A DNA stretch of 64,000 nt from Methylomonas sp. AM2-LC (GTDB lineage: Bacteria; Pseudomonadota; Gammaproteobacteria; Methylococcales; Methylomonadaceae), in contig NZ_CP157005.1 of NCBI RefSeq assembly GCF_039904985.1, positions 3,739,501-3,803,500 of the forward strand, written 5' to 3'. A program made the translations under genes and the position numbers. This document shows, in pieces, positions 28,863 through 39,683 of the stretch. How positions within the stretch are numbered: the stretch's first letter is position 1; every line of letters starts with the position of its first letter. The notes beneath the pieces were generated by a model. That model made no database searches, was not told the DNA's origin, and was given only the letters and a program-made list of their open reading frames with translations.

Positions 28863-29150
28863 ATGCAAAGCCTTGCCATCAATGATGAATTAACCATATT
28901 CACGGCTACCGAGCAAAAAAAACATTTACTGGCTTTTTTACAAACAGACGATGAGCTTGAGGTAAACCTTGCCAATGTGTCAGAAATTGACACTGCTGGC
29001 TTACAACTATTGATTCTACTAAAGCGCGAAGCTGCACTGGCCAGTAAAAAAATAAGTTTTGTAATGCACAGCAAAGCAGTACTTGAAATATTTGAACTGG
29101 CCAACCTCACCACTTCATTTGGTGATCAGGTAGTACTTGCCAATGACTAG
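28863..29150 (+). CDS. STAS-domain protein (anti-sigma-factor-antagonist type) in the chemosensory operon
   Basis: 95 residues from an ATG with CAGGAG upstream; an in-frame ATG at 28842 lacks one. The STAS fold is clear: LEVNLANVSEIDTAGLQLLILLKREA, in which the position of the phosphorylatable serine of SpoIIAA-like proteins is taken by threonine (DTAGLQLL). Such proteins occur in several bacterial chemosensory clusters next to CheA. It may be phosphorylated or may act as an adaptor; both are inferences. It lies 11 bases before cheA. Confidence 0.85.
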   Translation: MQSLAINDELTIFTATEQKKHLLAFLQTDDELEVNLANVSEIDTAGLQLLILLKREAALASKKISFVMHSKAVLEIFELANLTTSFGDQVVLAND

Positions 29151-29161
29151 GAGTTGCCGAT

Positions 29162-31414
29162 ATGAGTTTTGATGAGGAAATGCGCGAAGCACTTGTGACT
29201 TTCACGATTGAAAGCATGGAGTTGTTACAAAATATGGAAGAAGGTTTGCTGAATGTTGAAGCAGATGAAGATCCTTCTGAACAAATCAATGCTATCTTTC
29301 GAGCCGCACACACGATTAAAGGCTCTTCGGGGTTGTTTGGACTTAATCACATTGTTGCCTTTACGCATGTGGTGGAAAGTGTTCTCGATTTATTACGCGA
29401 TGGTAAAATCGCTATCTCATCCGAACTCATTGCTGCCCTGCTGCCTTGTTGTGATCATATCGCCTTGCTCATTGGTGGCGTTGTTGATGGCCAAGTGGCT
29501 GAAGATCCCGCCAATACAGCGGCGGGACAATTGTTGCTGGACGAATTACAACCTTTTCTTAGCGGCGAACAACATCATTCTGTTGTTACAAGCAACGACC
29601 GTCAAGAAAAAGTGGAAGCCATGGGTGGTGGTGGCGCAGTTGACAGTGGCAACTGGCATCTATCCTTACGTTTTGGTCCTGATACCTTACGAGAAGGCAT
29701 GGATCCCCTGTCATTTATTCGCTATCTCAGCACCTTAGGCGATATTGTTCATCTCACCACTGTTTGCAATGGCATTCCCGCTGAAGAACACATGGATCCT
29801 GAAACCTGTTATCTCGGCTTTGAAATCGAGTTAAAAAGTGGAGCGGTTAAGGCTGATATTGAAAACGTATTCGAATTTGTCAGGGACAGCAGCACTATTC
29901 GCATTCTACCCATGGAAAGCGGCATTGATGATTTCATCGCCCTGATTAGAGATCTTCCAGAAGATGATCGCTATTTAGGTGAATTACTGGTAAACAGTGG
30001 TGCGGTAACCCGACATGAACTGGAAGAAGCCTTAACTCGCCAAAAATCCGAACAACAAAGCAACGATGCTAGTGAACACCAGATTACTCCGCGTATCGGT
30101 GAAATTCTGGTTGATCAACAGGCCGTACAGCAGCCCATCGTCAATGCTGCATTAGAAAAGCAAAAACAAAACAAGGACAAGAAAAACTCGGAAAACCAAA
30201 GTATCCGCGTAGATGCAGAGCGTCTCGATAAACTTATCGATTTGGTAGGAGAGCTGGTTATTTCTGGAGCCGGTGTCAATTTACGCTCATTAATCTCCAG
30301 CGACGATACCCTTAAAGAACAAACCAGCGATTTAATGCGGCTGATTGAAGAAGTACGTGATAGCGCCCTGCAATTACGCATGGTACCCATAGGTACTACT
30401 TTCAGTCGTTTTCAACGTGTAGTGCGTGATGTCAGTAAAGAACTGGGCAAAGAGATAGAACTGGTTATCAGTGGTGGCGACACCGAAGTTGACAAATCAA
30501 TTGTCGAAAAAATCAGCGATCCGCTCATGCATTTAGTGCGCAACTCAATGGATCATGGCATCGAAGCCGCTGGAGTGCGTATTGAACGTGGCAAACCGGC
30601 ACGAGGTGTTTTACGGCTAAATGCTTATCATGCCTCGGGCAGCATCGTTATTGAAGTGAGTGATGATGGCGGCGGTCTTAATCGGCAACGGATTTTGGAA
30701 AAGGCTATCGAACGAGGTCTGATCGATGCCAATGCTCAATTAAGTGATCCAGATATTTATGCACTGATTTTCGAACCCGGCTTCTCCACCGCGCAACAAC
30801 TTTCCAATATATCTGGACGCGGTGTTGGCATGGATGTGGTCAAGCGCAATGTAACTGCTTTACGCGGCAGTATTGAAGTGGATAGCCAGTTGGGTGTCGG
30901 CGCTACCATGCGCATATATTTACCTTTAACATTAGCCATTATTGACGGCTTTATGATTGGTGTGGGTCAATCCACCTTTGTCATTCCATTAGACAGAATT
31001 TCAGAATGTCTGGCCTTACCCAGCGATACCAATAACCACGATTACATTGATTTACGTGGCGAAGTATTACCTCTGATACGCTTACGCTCATTATTCGAAA
31101 TTAGTGGCGAAACTCCTAGCCGTGAAAACGTGGTAGTGGTTGAATACGCTGGCAATAAAACCGGATTTATTGTTGATGAGTTATTAGGCGAATTTCAGAC
31201 CGTCATTAAACCCTTAAGTAAACTGTTTATCCATATTAAAGGGGTAGCAGGTTCAACCATACTCGGTACGGGCAAAGTCGCATTGATACTCGATGTGACT
31301 ACATTAATAGAATTAGCCACCCGACAAAATCAGGCTTTACTGAAAAATGTAAATCCAAAACTACCTAACAATTCAAACTTTATCTCTGGAGCATTATCCT
31401 ATGAGTCTACTTAA
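29162..31414 (+). CDS. cheA: CheA sensor kinase with two MshEN-like motifs
   Basis: 750 residues. HPt domain with phospho-histidine H50 ([12 protein letters not shown]); a middle domain (about 164-260); two copies of an LGExLVxxxxVxxxxLxxALxxQ-type motif (271-294 and 311-334); dimerisation helix (about 345-410); HATPase with N-box [11 protein letters not shown] (458-468) and DDGGGL; and a C-terminal CheW-like domain (about 625-735). The two extra motifs match the pattern of the c-di-GMP-binding MshEN domain apart from Y271 for the usual arginine and a 16-residue linker. It phosphorylates CheY and CheB. Its last 14 bases overlap the next receptor gene. Confidence 0.93.
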   Translation: MSFDEEMREALVTFTIESMELLQNMEEGLLNVEADEDPSEQINAIFRAAHTIKGSSGLFGLNHIVAFTHVVESVLDLLRDGKIAISSELIAALLPCCDHIALLIGGVVDGQVAEDPANTAAGQLLLDELQPFLSGEQHHSVVTSNDRQEKVEAMGGGGAVDSGNWHLSLRFGPDTLREGMDPLSFIRYLSTLGDIVHLTTVCNGIPAEEHMDPETCYLGFEIELKSGAVKADIENVFEFVRDSSTIRILPMESGIDDFIALIRDLPEDDRYLGELLVNSGAVTRHELEEALTRQKSEQQSNDASEHQITPRIGEILVDQQAVQQPIVNAALEKQKQNKDKKNSENQSIRVDAERLDKLIDLVGELVISGAGVNLRSLISSDDTLKEQTSDLMRLIEEVRDSALQLRMVPIGTTFSRFQRVVRDVSKELGKEIELVISGGDTEVDKSIVEKISDPLMHLVRNSMDHGIEAAGVRIERGKPARGVLRLNAYHASGSIVIEVSDDGGGLNRQRILEKAIERGLIDANAQLSDPDIYALIFEPGFSTAQQLSNISGRGVGMDVVKRNVTALRGSIEVDSQLGVGATMRIYLPLTLAIIDGFMIGVGQSTFVIPLDRISECLALPSDTNNHDYIDLRGEVLPLIRLRSLFEISGETPSRENVVVVEYAGNKTGFIVDELLGEFQTVIKPLSKLFIHIKGVAGSTILGTGKVALILDVTTLIELATRQNQALLKNVNPKLPNNSNFISGALSYEST

Positions 31415-34400
31415 CTTATTTAACATTAAAGATGCGGCTTCTGCAGCAAACAAATTTCAATCATTTCTGGATAACTCCAGCAACGGTATTATCTTTTTCG
31501 ATGAGCATCTGAATGCCAGTCATGCCAGCAAAACCGCTATTAAGCTCTACACCGAGCATAAACAAACTTTCCAAGCCACAGCACCGGCATTTAATATAGC
31601 CAATATTGCTGGCGTTAATCTCAGTGCCTTTAATTTAATTCCACAGCAGGCCATTGACGACCTACCCCGAAAAAAAAGCTGGGCGCGAATGTTGAAAATG
31701 GAGGCTGAACAGGTTCACTTTACATTAACACCGTTTGTCGATGACAACAAAGGCCTTAGCGGGGCAATGCTAGAGTTCTGGTGGGCGACCGACTATCAAA
31801 AAATGGAAATCGAATCCTCTCGATCAGCTACCATCGTACAAACGACTACTTTACCAATCTTGACTTGTGATGTAAATCGATTCATCACCTCGGTTAATCC
31901 CGCAGCATTAGCGTTATTAAAGGGCTACACCAAGGAATTAAAACAACTATTTCCTGATTTCGATGCTGAAAAATTGGTTGGCAGAAATATTGACGAGTTC
32001 CATAAAAACCCTGAAATGCAAAAACGCCTTTTTACAGATACAAGTACCGTTATGCCCCATAAAGCGCGCATACAAGTACTTGAACTCTTTTTCGAACTAA
32101 CGCTGTTTCCATTGAAAGATGCTAAAGAAAAAATCACTGGCTATGCTATTGAATGGTTAGATGTGACTAATGAAAACAAAACCATTGCACAAATAGACAG
32201 AATCGCGCAAAACATCATAGAAGGAAAATTAAACGAGCGCATGGACACCGCTCAATTTAGCGGTAATTTTCTCAAATTAACCCAAGACATTAACAAAATG
32301 CTGGATGCGGTGATCGAGCCTCTGAATGTGACAGCTGATTATGTGGATAATATCTCTAAAGGTTTAATTCCAGCCAAAATTACCGACACTTACAACGGCG
32401 ATTTCAATACCATCAAAAATAATCTGAACAATTGTATTGATGCTATCAGCAATATGGTTACCGAAGCAACCAATCTGGAAAAAGCTGCCATTGAAGGACG
32501 CCTGTCCACCCGTGCCGATGTCAGCCAGTATCAAGGCGATTACCGTAAAATTGTACAAGGCGTCAATAATACCCTGGATGCCGTAATTGGCCCGCTCAAT
32601 GTGGCTGCCGATTATGTCGATAATATTGCCAAAGGCGTCATTCCGCCTACCATTACAGATAACTATAATGGCGATTTTGATATTATCAAAAATAATCTTA
32701 ACAATGTAGTAAAAATGATGAACGACCTGCTTGCGCAAACCGACATCATCATCAAGGCCGCTGCAGATGGAGATCTAGATAAACGCGCCGACGCTACGTT
32801 GTTTATGGGTGGCTGGAACAAGCTGGTATCCGGCGTTAACGACACCATTACCAATATTGTCAATCCGCTTAATGTTACCGCTGACTATGTTGATCAAATT
32901 GCTAAAGGCATTGTGCCACCAACAATTACGACCGAATACAAAGGTCAGTACAACATTATCAAAGGCAACCTAAATGCCGCCGTAAAAATGATGAACGATT
33001 TACTGGCGCAAACTGACATCATTATTAAAGCAGCAGCCGATGGCGAACTGGATAAACGCGCAGACGCCTCGCTGTTTGTGGGCGGCTGGAACCAATTGGT
33101 CTCCGGCGTTAACGACACTATTACCAATATTGTCAATCCACTGAATGTTACCGCTGACTATGTCGATCAAATTGCCAAAGGCATCGTACCTCCCACTATC
33201 ACGACCGAATACAAAGGCCAGTACAACATTATCAAAGGCAATCTGAATGCCGCCGTAAAAATGATGAACGATTTGCTAGCACAAACCGACATCATCATCA
33301 AAGCAGCTGCCGATGGAGAACTGGATAAACGTGCCGATGCCACTCTGTTTGTGGGCGGTTGGAACAAACTAGTATCCGGCGTGAACGACACTATTACCAA
33401 TATCGTCAATCCGCTAAATGTTACCGCTGACTATGTCGATCAAATTGCCAAAGGCATTGTGCCACCGACAATTACGACAGAATACAAAGGTCAGTACAAC
33501 ATTATCAAAGGCAACCTGAATGCCGCCGTAAAAATGATGAACGATTTACTGGCGCAAACTGACATCATTATTAAAGCAGCAGCCGACGGCGAACTGGATA
33601 AACGCGCTGACGCCTCGCTGTTTGTGGGTGGCTGGAACCAATTGGTATCCGGTGTTAACGACACCATTACCAATATTGTCAATCCGCTGAATGTTACCGC
33701 TGACTATGTCGATCAAATTTCCAAAGGTATCGTACCTCCGACCATCACAACCGAATACAAAGGTCAGTACAATATTATTAAAGGCAACTTGAATGCCGCT
33801 GTAAAAATGATGAACGATTTACTGGCACAAACCGATATCATCATCAAAGCGGCAGCCGAGGGCGAACTGGATAAACGTGCAGACGCCTCGCTGTTTGTAG
33901 GCGGCTGGAACCAATTGGTATCCGGCGTGAACGACACTATTACCAATATCGTCAACCCGCTGAATGTTACCGGTGACTATGTCGATCAAATTGCTAAAGG
34001 TATCGTACCTCCAACCATCACGACCGAATACAAAGGTCAATACAACATTATCAAAGGCAACCTGAATGCAGCCGTGAAAATGATGAACGATTTGTTGGCA
34101 CAAACCGATATTATCATCAAGGCTGCTGCCGAAGGACAACTCGATACGCGTGCTGATGCATCACTGTTTGTAGGCGGCTGGAACCAATTGGTAACCGGCG
34201 TTAATCAAACGCTCGACGGCGTTATTCTGCCCGTCAATGAAGCGGTTGAAGTGTTAACCCTGGTTGAACAAGGCGATTTAACCTGTGCTGTCAGCGGCGA
34301 TTACAAAGGTCAACTGGGCGATTTTAAAGACACGGTCAACAATACCATCGCCAAACTATCGCAAACTATATCAGAAGTCATCAGCTCCGCGGATCAATTA

Positions 34401-35216
34401 GGCAATGCTTCTGAACAGATCAGCGCCACCTCACAATCTTTATCGCAAGCCTCTAGCGAACAAGCGGCCAGCGTTGAACAAACCTCGGCCAGTATCGAAG
34501 AAATGGCTGCCAGTATTAACCAAAATGCTGAAAATGCTAAAGTAACGGACGGCATGGCCAGCAAAGCTTCGAACGAAGCCACCGATGGAGGGGTTGCAGT
34601 AAAACAAACCGTAGACGCCATGAAAGAGATTGCCAATAAAATCGGCATTATTGACGACATCGCCTATCAAACCAATATGTTGGCCTTAAATGCCGCCATA
34701 GAGGCTGCTCGGGCGGGCGATCATGGAAAAGGTTTTGCGGTAGTGGCAGCGGAAGTACGCAAATTGGCAGAACGCAGCCAGGTTGCAGCGGCAGAAATCG
34801 GTAAGCTAGCCGAAACCAGCGTCAAAACAGCAGAAAGTGCTGGCAGGTTACTGGATGAAATCGTGCCTAGCATCGCCAAAACGTCCGACTTGGTACAGGA
34901 AATTGCTGCAGCCTCGCATGAGCAATCATCGGGTGTTAGCCAAATTAACACGGCCATGAATCAAATGAGTCAAATTACCCAGCAAAATGCTTCCGCTAGT
35001 GAAGAATTGGCCGCTACTGCTGAAGAAATGACCAGTCAGACCGAACAACTGCAAAACTTGATGAGCTTCTTTAAAATTACGGGTGGTAAAGCTATATCAT
35101 TTGCACCTGCTTCTATCAATCGCTCCAAAAAAATCGAAAGAACAAAAACAAATTCACCCGTCAACCGCAGTAATGGCGCGGGTGAGTTTGATTTAAGCAA
35201 ATTCGAACAGTTTTAG
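31401..35216 (+). CDS. Giant soluble methyl-accepting chemotaxis protein with two PAS-like domains and poly-HAMP
   Basis: 1271 residues, no membrane segment seen, so cytoplasmic. Two PAS-like regions (about 20-130 and 145-270) precede a HAMP-like start, seven tandem 91-residue HAMP-type repeats (297-933), a further HAMP unit and an MCP signalling domain nearly identical to that of the 1630-residue receptor. It ends [10 protein letters not shown], again fitting a CheR tether. The first repeats resemble those of the other giant receptor; the last five form their own type ([20 protein letters not shown]). The start overlaps the end of cheA by 14 bases. Confidence 0.93.
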   Translation: MSLLNLFNIKDAASAANKFQSFLDNSSNGIIFFDEHLNASHASKTAIKLYTEHKQTFQATAPAFNIANIAGVNLSAFNLIPQQAIDDLPRKKSWARMLKMEAEQVHFTLTPFVDDNKGLSGAMLEFWWATDYQKMEIESSRSATIVQTTTLPILTCDVNRFITSVNPAALALLKGYTKELKQLFPDFDAEKLVGRNIDEFHKNPEMQKRLFTDTSTVMPHKARIQVLELFFELTLFPLKDAKEKITGYAIEWLDVTNENKTIAQIDRIAQNIIEGKLNERMDTAQFSGNFLKLTQDINKMLDAVIEPLNVTADYVDNISKGLIPAKITDTYNGDFNTIKNNLNNCIDAISNMVTEATNLEKAAIEGRLSTRADVSQYQGDYRKIVQGVNNTLDAVIGPLNVAADYVDNIAKGVIPPTITDNYNGDFDIIKNNLNNVVKMMNDLLAQTDIIIKAAADGDLDKRADATLFMGGWNKLVSGVNDTITNIVNPLNVTADYVDQIAKGIVPPTITTEYKGQYNIIKGNLNAAVKMMNDLLAQTDIIIKAAADGELDKRADASLFVGGWNQLVSGVNDTITNIVNPLNVTADYVDQIAKGIVPPTITTEYKGQYNIIKGNLNAAVKMMNDLLAQTDIIIKAAADGELDKRADATLFVGGWNKLVSGVNDTITNIVNPLNVTADYVDQIAKGIVPPTITTEYKGQYNIIKGNLNAAVKMMNDLLAQTDIIIKAAADGELDKRADASLFVGGWNQLVSGVNDTITNIVNPLNVTADYVDQISKGIVPPTITTEYKGQYNIIKGNLNAAVKMMNDLLAQTDIIIKAAAEGELDKRADASLFVGGWNQLVSGVNDTITNIVNPLNVTGDYVDQIAKGIVPPTITTEYKGQYNIIKGNLNAAVKMMNDLLAQTDIIIKAAAEGQLDTRADASLFVGGWNQLVTGVNQTLDGVILPVNEAVEVLTLVEQGDLTCAVSGDYKGQLGDFKDTVNNTIAKLSQTISEVISSADQLGNASEQISATSQSLSQASSEQAASVEQTSASIEEMAASINQNAENAKVTDGMASKASNEATDGGVAVKQTVDAMKEIANKIGIIDDIAYQTNMLALNAAIEAARAGDHGKGFAVVAAEVRKLAERSQVAAAEIGKLAETSVKTAESAGRLLDEIVPSIAKTSDLVQEIAAASHEQSSGVSQINTAMNQMSQITQQNASASEELAATAEEMTSQTEQLQNLMSFFKITGGKAISFAPASINRSKKIERTKTNSPVNRSNGAGEFDLSKFEQF
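32289..34199 (+). repeat. Seven tandem 273-bp units (91 residues each) in the soluble giant receptor
   Basis: Exact 91-residue period, in phase with the repeats of the other giant receptor. Unit 1 is close to the even-type units there, unit 2 is transitional, and units 3-7 are almost identical to one another in protein ([20 protein letters not shown]) but carry scattered synonymous differences. Confidence 0.95.
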
Positions 35217-35229
35217 GGAGCAAAACATC

Positions 35230-35772
35230 ATGGCAGCAATTAGTAATAATTCAGTTAAACAATTACCCGCAGGCCAAGAAACCGCAACAACAGGTCAATA
35301 CCTCACTTTCGTATTAGGAGGTGAGGTATATGCGTTGGGAATTTTAAATATTAAAGAAATTATCGATTATGGACACTTAACCGAAGTACCGATGATGCCC
35401 AGCTTTGTACGTGGTGTCATCAATCTTCGCGGCAGTGTGGTACCGGTTATTGATCTATCTGCGCGTTTTAGCAAAGGCAGTACGCAAATTCACAAACGCA
35501 CAGGCATTGTGATTGTCGAGACCTCCAGCGACAGCGAAGATGACACACCGCAAGACTTGGGAATTATTGTCGATGCCGTAAACGAAGTGGTAGACATCAG
35601 TCATCAAGATATTGAACCACCACCCAGTTTTGGTGTCGGCATTCGTCCCGAGTTTATCAGTGGCATGGCCAAACAAAATGATCGATTTATTATTTTGCTG
35701 GATGTCAACCGGGTACTATCAATAGATGAAATGGCGACCTTAAGTCAAGTAGTAGAGCATGTTCAAGAGTAA
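35230..35772 (+). CDS. cheW: CheW coupling protein
   Basis: 180 residues with the CheW fold: YLTFVLGGEVYALGILNIKEI, VRGVINLRGSVVPVIDLS and the C-terminal GMAKQNDRFIILLDVNRVL. It links receptors to CheA in the array. GGGAG lies upstream of the ATG (14 bases after the soluble receptor gene), and its end overlaps cheR by 14 bases, as cheA overlaps the soluble receptor gene, so translation is probably coupled along the operon. Confidence 0.94.
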   Translation: MAAISNNSVKQLPAGQETATTGQYLTFVLGGEVYALGILNIKEIIDYGHLTEVPMMPSFVRGVINLRGSVVPVIDLSARFSKGSTQIHKRTGIVIVETSSDSEDDTPQDLGIIVDAVNEVVDISHQDIEPPPSFGVGIRPEFISGMAKQNDRFIILLDVNRVLSIDEMATLSQVVEHVQE

Positions 35773-36622
35773 AGACACCGTTAAGCCAGAATGGCAAACG
35801 CTTGCAAATACATCTCCCGTATTACAAAATCATGAGTTTATATGGATAAAGGACTATCTTTATAAACACGCGGGTATTGTCTTAAACGACAACAAACAAG
35901 CTATGGTCTCTGGCCGCTTAGACAAACGGTTACGGCATCTCGGTTTTTCCAGTTATACAGAATATTTTCGGTTATTTGGAAAACCGGGATTCGAACAGGA
36001 AACCTTGATGGCAATCGATTTGCTGACCACCAACGAAACCTATTTTTTTAGAGAGCCCAAGCATTTTGATTTCCTCAAAACACAGTTTTTCCCCTCACAA
36101 AACAGTGGCCGTCCCCTAAGAATCTGGAGTGCCGCCAGCTCAAGTGGCGAAGAAGCGTATACATTAGCCATGCTGGCAGCGGAATATTCCAAAACCAGCC
36201 AATGGGAAATCATAGGCACCGATATTTCCACCCGTATACTTGAAAAAGCCCGACGAGCTTTATATCCAATGAGTGCCACTGAAAAAATTCCACAACCATT
36301 TTTGAAAAAGTACTGCTTAAAAGGCAATGACGAATACGAAGACTTTTTCTTGATTAACAACAATTTACGCAGCAAGGTAAAATTTTTACATGCTAATTTG
36401 ATCGAAAAACTGCCTGAATTAGGTAGTTTTGATGTGATATTTCTTCGTAACGTGATGATTTACTTCGATATAGAAACCAAACAAAAACTGTTAAAGCGTA
36501 TTGAACCCTTTTTGCGTCCTGGTGGTTATTTTATCATCAGTCATTCCGAATCTCTGAATGGATTTGAGAATGGTTTGAAAATGGTTTTACCCTCCATTTA
36601 TCGGAAAATGGGTGATGAGTAA
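35759..36622 (+). CDS. cheR: CheR protein-glutamate methyltransferase
   Basis: 287 residues. An N-terminal helical domain (IVLNDNKQAMVSGRLDKRLR) precedes an AdoMet-binding Rossmann domain with LRIWSAASSSGEEAYTLAML, IIGTDISTRILEKARR and FDVIFLRNVMIYFD. It methylates glutamates on the receptors. Both giant receptors end in aromatic pentapeptides that could tether it. It overlaps cheW by 14 bases and cheD by eight. Confidence 0.94.
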   Translation: MFKSKDTVKPEWQTLANTSPVLQNHEFIWIKDYLYKHAGIVLNDNKQAMVSGRLDKRLRHLGFSSYTEYFRLFGKPGFEQETLMAIDLLTTNETYFFREPKHFDFLKTQFFPSQNSGRPLRIWSAASSSGEEAYTLAMLAAEYSKTSQWEIIGTDISTRILEKARRALYPMSATEKIPQPFLKKYCLKGNDEYEDFFLINNNLRSKVKFLHANLIEKLPELGSFDVIFLRNVMIYFDIETKQKLLKRIEPFLRPGGYFIISHSESLNGFENGLKMVLPSIYRKMGDE

Positions 36623-37112
36623 TGGTTTACCACAAACACCGGATTTTTGTATTGATATATTCTTACATCCAGGTGAGTTTTATTTTGGCGATAAAGAAAC
36701 ACGTATCCGGACATTGTTGGGATCTTGCGTAACCATCACGCTTTGGCATCCACGTTTACTGATTGGTGGTATGTGTCATTACCTACTGCCAATGAAACAC
36801 AATAATAAGCAAAAGGCTCTTGATGGCCGTTATGCGGATGATGCCATAAAAATGTTTTTACAAGAAATGCATAATACAGGTACTTGGCCTGCAGATTACG
36901 AAGTCAAAATGTTTGGTGGTGGTAATCAGTTTCCCAATCAGGTTAAAAACGGGCTCAATAATATCCCCGACAACAATATCAGAGTTGGATACGCTTTATT
37001 AAACCAGCACGGCTTTAAATTAAAAACTCAACACGTGGGTGGTACTGGCCACCGCAATATAGTTTTCGATGTCTGGAGTGGACAAGTATCAGTGCAACAT
37101 ATAAAAAAATAA
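36615..37112 (+). CDS. cheD: CheD chemoreceptor glutamine deamidase
   Basis: 165 residues. The catalytic cysteine is in LLGSCVTITLWH and the histidine in GGMCHYLLP, followed by EVKMFGGGNQF, all typical of CheD. It deamidates receptor glutamines and often interacts with a phosphatase or CheY. I used the ATG at 36615 rather than the GTG just before it. It overlaps the end of cheR by eight bases. Confidence 0.93.
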   Translation: MSNGLPQTPDFCIDIFLHPGEFYFGDKETRIRTLLGSCVTITLWHPRLLIGGMCHYLLPMKHNNKQKALDGRYADDAIKMFLQEMHNTGTWPADYEVKMFGGGNQFPNQVKNGLNNIPDNNIRVGYALLNQHGFKLKTQHVGGTGHRNIVFDVWSGQVSVQHIKK

Positions 37113-37127
37113 CGGGAGCATTCATAG

Positions 37128-38234
37128 ATGCCAGAAAAAAAAATCAGAGTACTTATCGTTGACGATTCTGCCGTGGTGCGTCAGGTGTTAACACAGTTAT
37201 TGAGTAAAAGTGACGCCATTGAAGTCATCGGTTCAGTTTCTGACCCAATTTTTGCAATGGCGAGAATGAATCAGGATTGGCCGGATGTTATCGTACTGGA
37301 TGTGGAAATGCCGCGTATGGATGGCATTACTTTTTTAAAAAAAATAATGTCGGTGCGCCCCACACCGGTAGTGATTTGTTCTACCTTAACTGAAAAAGGT
37401 GCTGAAACCACTTTACAGGCACTCTCTGCTGGCGCGGTTGGCATTGTTACCAAACCGAAAGCCGGGTTGAAAAGCTTTTTAGAAGACGATTCTGCCGATA
37501 TTACTCATGCTATTAAAGCCGCAGCGCAGACAGATATGCGCCGTATGAAAGCCATGACAATGTCGCTTTCGACAGCCGGACATGCTACACCGGCAAATAC
37601 TGCTCTCAAGTCAACGCTGCAACCGAGAGATCAGCAACACACCAGTAGTCTGGCGATGAGCTCGACAACAGACAGATTGATTGCCATTGGTACCTCCACG
37701 GGTGGAACTCAGGCCTTAGAGTTGGTGTTAACCAAGTTATCCAGAATTTGTGCGGGTATTGTGATTGTTCAACACATGCCTGAAAGATTTACTGCCGCGT
37801 TTGCCGCGCGCTTGAACACCCTTTGTGAAATTGAAGTGAAAGAAGCTGAATCGGGTGACCGCGTTATTCCCGGTCGTGCGCTGATAGCCCCAGGCGGTAA
37901 GCATATGTCAATCAAACGCAGTGGCGCTCAATATCATGTCGAGGTGCAAGATGGTCCCCTAGTCAATCGTCATAAGCCCTCGGTGGATGTACTGTTTCGC
38001 TCCGTTGCGAAATGGGCAGGAAAAAATGCACTGGGTATCATAATGACGGGTATGGGTGATGACGGAGCTCGCGGTCTTAAAGAAATGTTAAATGAAGGCG
38101 CACAAACACTGGGTCAGGATGAAAAAAGTTGTGTGGTTTATGGCATGCCAAAAGAGGCTGTCAAGTTAGGTGCCGTGCAACAGGAAGTACCCTTGCAAGC
38201 GATTTCCGGTCACATTGAACGATATAGCAAATAA
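37128..38234 (+). CDS. cheB: CheB protein-glutamate methylesterase/deamidase
   Basis: 368 residues. The receiver domain has [11 protein letters not shown] and [13 protein letters not shown] (phospho-aspartate near 58). The C-terminal esterase carries the catalytic serine in [12 protein letters not shown], histidine in [15 protein letters not shown] and aspartate in [12 protein letters not shown]. CheA-driven phosphorylation activates it to remove receptor methyl groups, closing the adaptation loop with CheR. It starts 15 bases after cheD with GGGAGC upstream and is the last gene of the cluster. Confidence 0.95.
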   Translation: MPEKKIRVLIVDDSAVVRQVLTQLLSKSDAIEVIGSVSDPIFAMARMNQDWPDVIVLDVEMPRMDGITFLKKIMSVRPTPVVICSTLTEKGAETTLQALSAGAVGIVTKPKAGLKSFLEDDSADITHAIKAAAQTDMRRMKAMTMSLSTAGHATPANTALKSTLQPRDQQHTSSLAMSSTTDRLIAIGTSTGGTQALELVLTKLSRICAGIVIVQHMPERFTAAFAARLNTLCEIEVKEAESGDRVIPGRALIAPGGKHMSIKRSGAQYHVEVQDGPLVNRHKPSVDVLFRSVAKWAGKNALGIIMTGMGDDGARGLKEMLNEGAQTLGQDEKSCVVYGMPKEAVKLGAVQQEVPLQAISGHIERYSK

Positions 38235-38298
38235 CGCCAATATGTGAGTCGTGTACTGGCTCCCTATTATTTAGAGTACGTAAAAAGTCATGCTTAGC

Positions 38299-38348
38299 AT
38301 TTTCCGCCGTTAGTTCTGAAGCCAGTCGCAGAATCAATAGCGGAAAAT
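38299..38348. repeat. Long-loop inverted repeat after cheB
   Basis: ATTTTCCGC (38299-38307) and GCGGAAAAT (38340-38348) are exact inverted copies; the loop holds a second short pair, TTCTG and CAGAA. It lies 65 bases after the cheB stop and may end the chemosensory transcript. No T-run follows. Confidence 0.4.
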
Positions 38349-38481
38349 AATCATTTAGGGCAATCGCCTAGAACAAGACAATTTTTCGTTCCTACTGTTG
38401 AAAAACACAAAAAATCCCCCTCACCAAAATTTATTCTGTAAAATTGCCCTATTTTAAGTCTGTTAATGGAGCAATAGCCCA

Positions 38482-39198
38482 ATGGGTAGAGCCTATCAAA
38501 ATCGTAAAGTTTCTATGGCTAAAACATCCGATGCTAAGGCTAAGGTGTACAGTAAATATGGACGCGAATTATATGTATGCGCTAAAGCTGGCGGTATAGA
38601 CCCCGATGGAAACTTAGCACTGCGTGGTTTGATTGAGAGAGCCAAGAAATCCCAGGTGCCTACTCATGTCATTGAAAAAGCAATCGAAAAAGCCAAAGGT
38701 GGCGGTGGTGAAGATTTTTCCCCTGCACGTTATGAAGGTTTTGGACCCGGTGGCTGCATGGTGATTGTCGATTGCCTAACGGACAACCCTAATCGTACTT
38801 TTGGGGATGTGCGTTTGTGCTTTACCAAAACCAAAGCAAAAATTGGTACTCAGGGCGCAGTGAGCCACATGTTCGATCATGCAGCCATTTTAGCCTTTAA
38901 ATACGATGATGAGGACAAAGTTCTTGAAGCCCTGTTAACTGCTGACGTTGATGTTAGTGACATCGAAAACGACGAGGGTAAATTAACTGTATTTACTCCC
39001 CAGGCCGATTACTTTAAAGCCAGACAAGCGCTGCTTGATACGCTGGGCGAACTTGATTTCGAAATGGATGAAATTCAGTTTGTACCGCGTAGCGTAACGC
39101 CGATAAGTGGTGATGATGTTGTGATGTTCGAAAAGTTTTTAGACATGCTTAACGATCTGGACGATGTGCAGAACGTTTTTCATGACGCCGAATATTAA
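38482..39198 (+). CDS. YebC/PmpR-family protein
   Basis: 238 residues with the three-domain YebC layout: [30 protein letters not shown] (in parts) at the start, then [25 protein letters not shown] and [20 protein letters not shown]. The MGRAYQNRK start is closer to the YeeN subgroup than to YebC proper. Family members bind DNA or help ribosomes with difficult sequences; which applies here is not shown. It is a single-gene unit. Confidence 0.92.
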   Translation: MGRAYQNRKVSMAKTSDAKAKVYSKYGRELYVCAKAGGIDPDGNLALRGLIERAKKSQVPTHVIEKAIEKAKGGGGEDFSPARYEGFGPGGCMVIVDCLTDNPNRTFGDVRLCFTKTKAKIGTQGAVSHMFDHAAILAFKYDDEDKVLEALLTADVDVSDIENDEGKLTVFTPQADYFKARQALLDTLGELDFEMDEIQFVPRSVTPISGDDVVMFEKFLDMLNDLDDVQNVFHDAEY

Positions 39199-39683
39199 AC
39201 AATGGCTAGCTATTCCGCGTATTCTTTATAATTTAAAAGCAGCGGCGTAGAGACTGTTATAAGCACAAAAAAAAGCCTTCATCCCATTACAAGATGAAGG
39301 CTTAAAAATAAAGCAGTGCATACATTACTGCCTTAACAACCAGGAGATAACACAATAAAACTACATCAACTAAGCCCTAAATAAACTGTACGGCTTACTG
39401 ATGAGCAAAATAGCGGACAATGACTAAATACTATCCATACTAAAGTCTAATTTATCATCTAACCTTAATACCCAGACTGTCGTTAAAACAGACTGTACAG
39501 ATTTAGAACTTGTATCCACCACACTTTGCTATGGTTCCACTATATACCTTTTATTTAATTTTACAATAACCGTTAAACAACATAATTTGTTTCGAATTAA
39601 GAAACAATTAGCCTATAACCCAAATTAAAGATTGTGCTTAGTAACACTACTGAAGTAGTAAAGCTCAACTGACGCACGATTAG
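39199..39683. other. Convergent intergenic region
   Basis: These 485 bases separate the YebC-family gene and the cupredoxin gene. They hold the hairpin terminator at 39267-39303. The remaining bases (39304-39683) are AT-rich, with no frame, repeat or RNA that I can support. Confidence 0.5.
39267..39303 (-). terminator. Strong intrinsic terminator between convergent genes
   Basis: AAGCCTTCATC (39273-39283) and GATGAAGGCTT (39293-39303) form a perfect 11-bp stem with a nine-base loop. On the minus strand eight T follow directly (39267-39274 as A on plus), a textbook terminator for leftward transcription. It may also stop rightward transcripts of the YebC-family gene. Confidence 0.85.
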
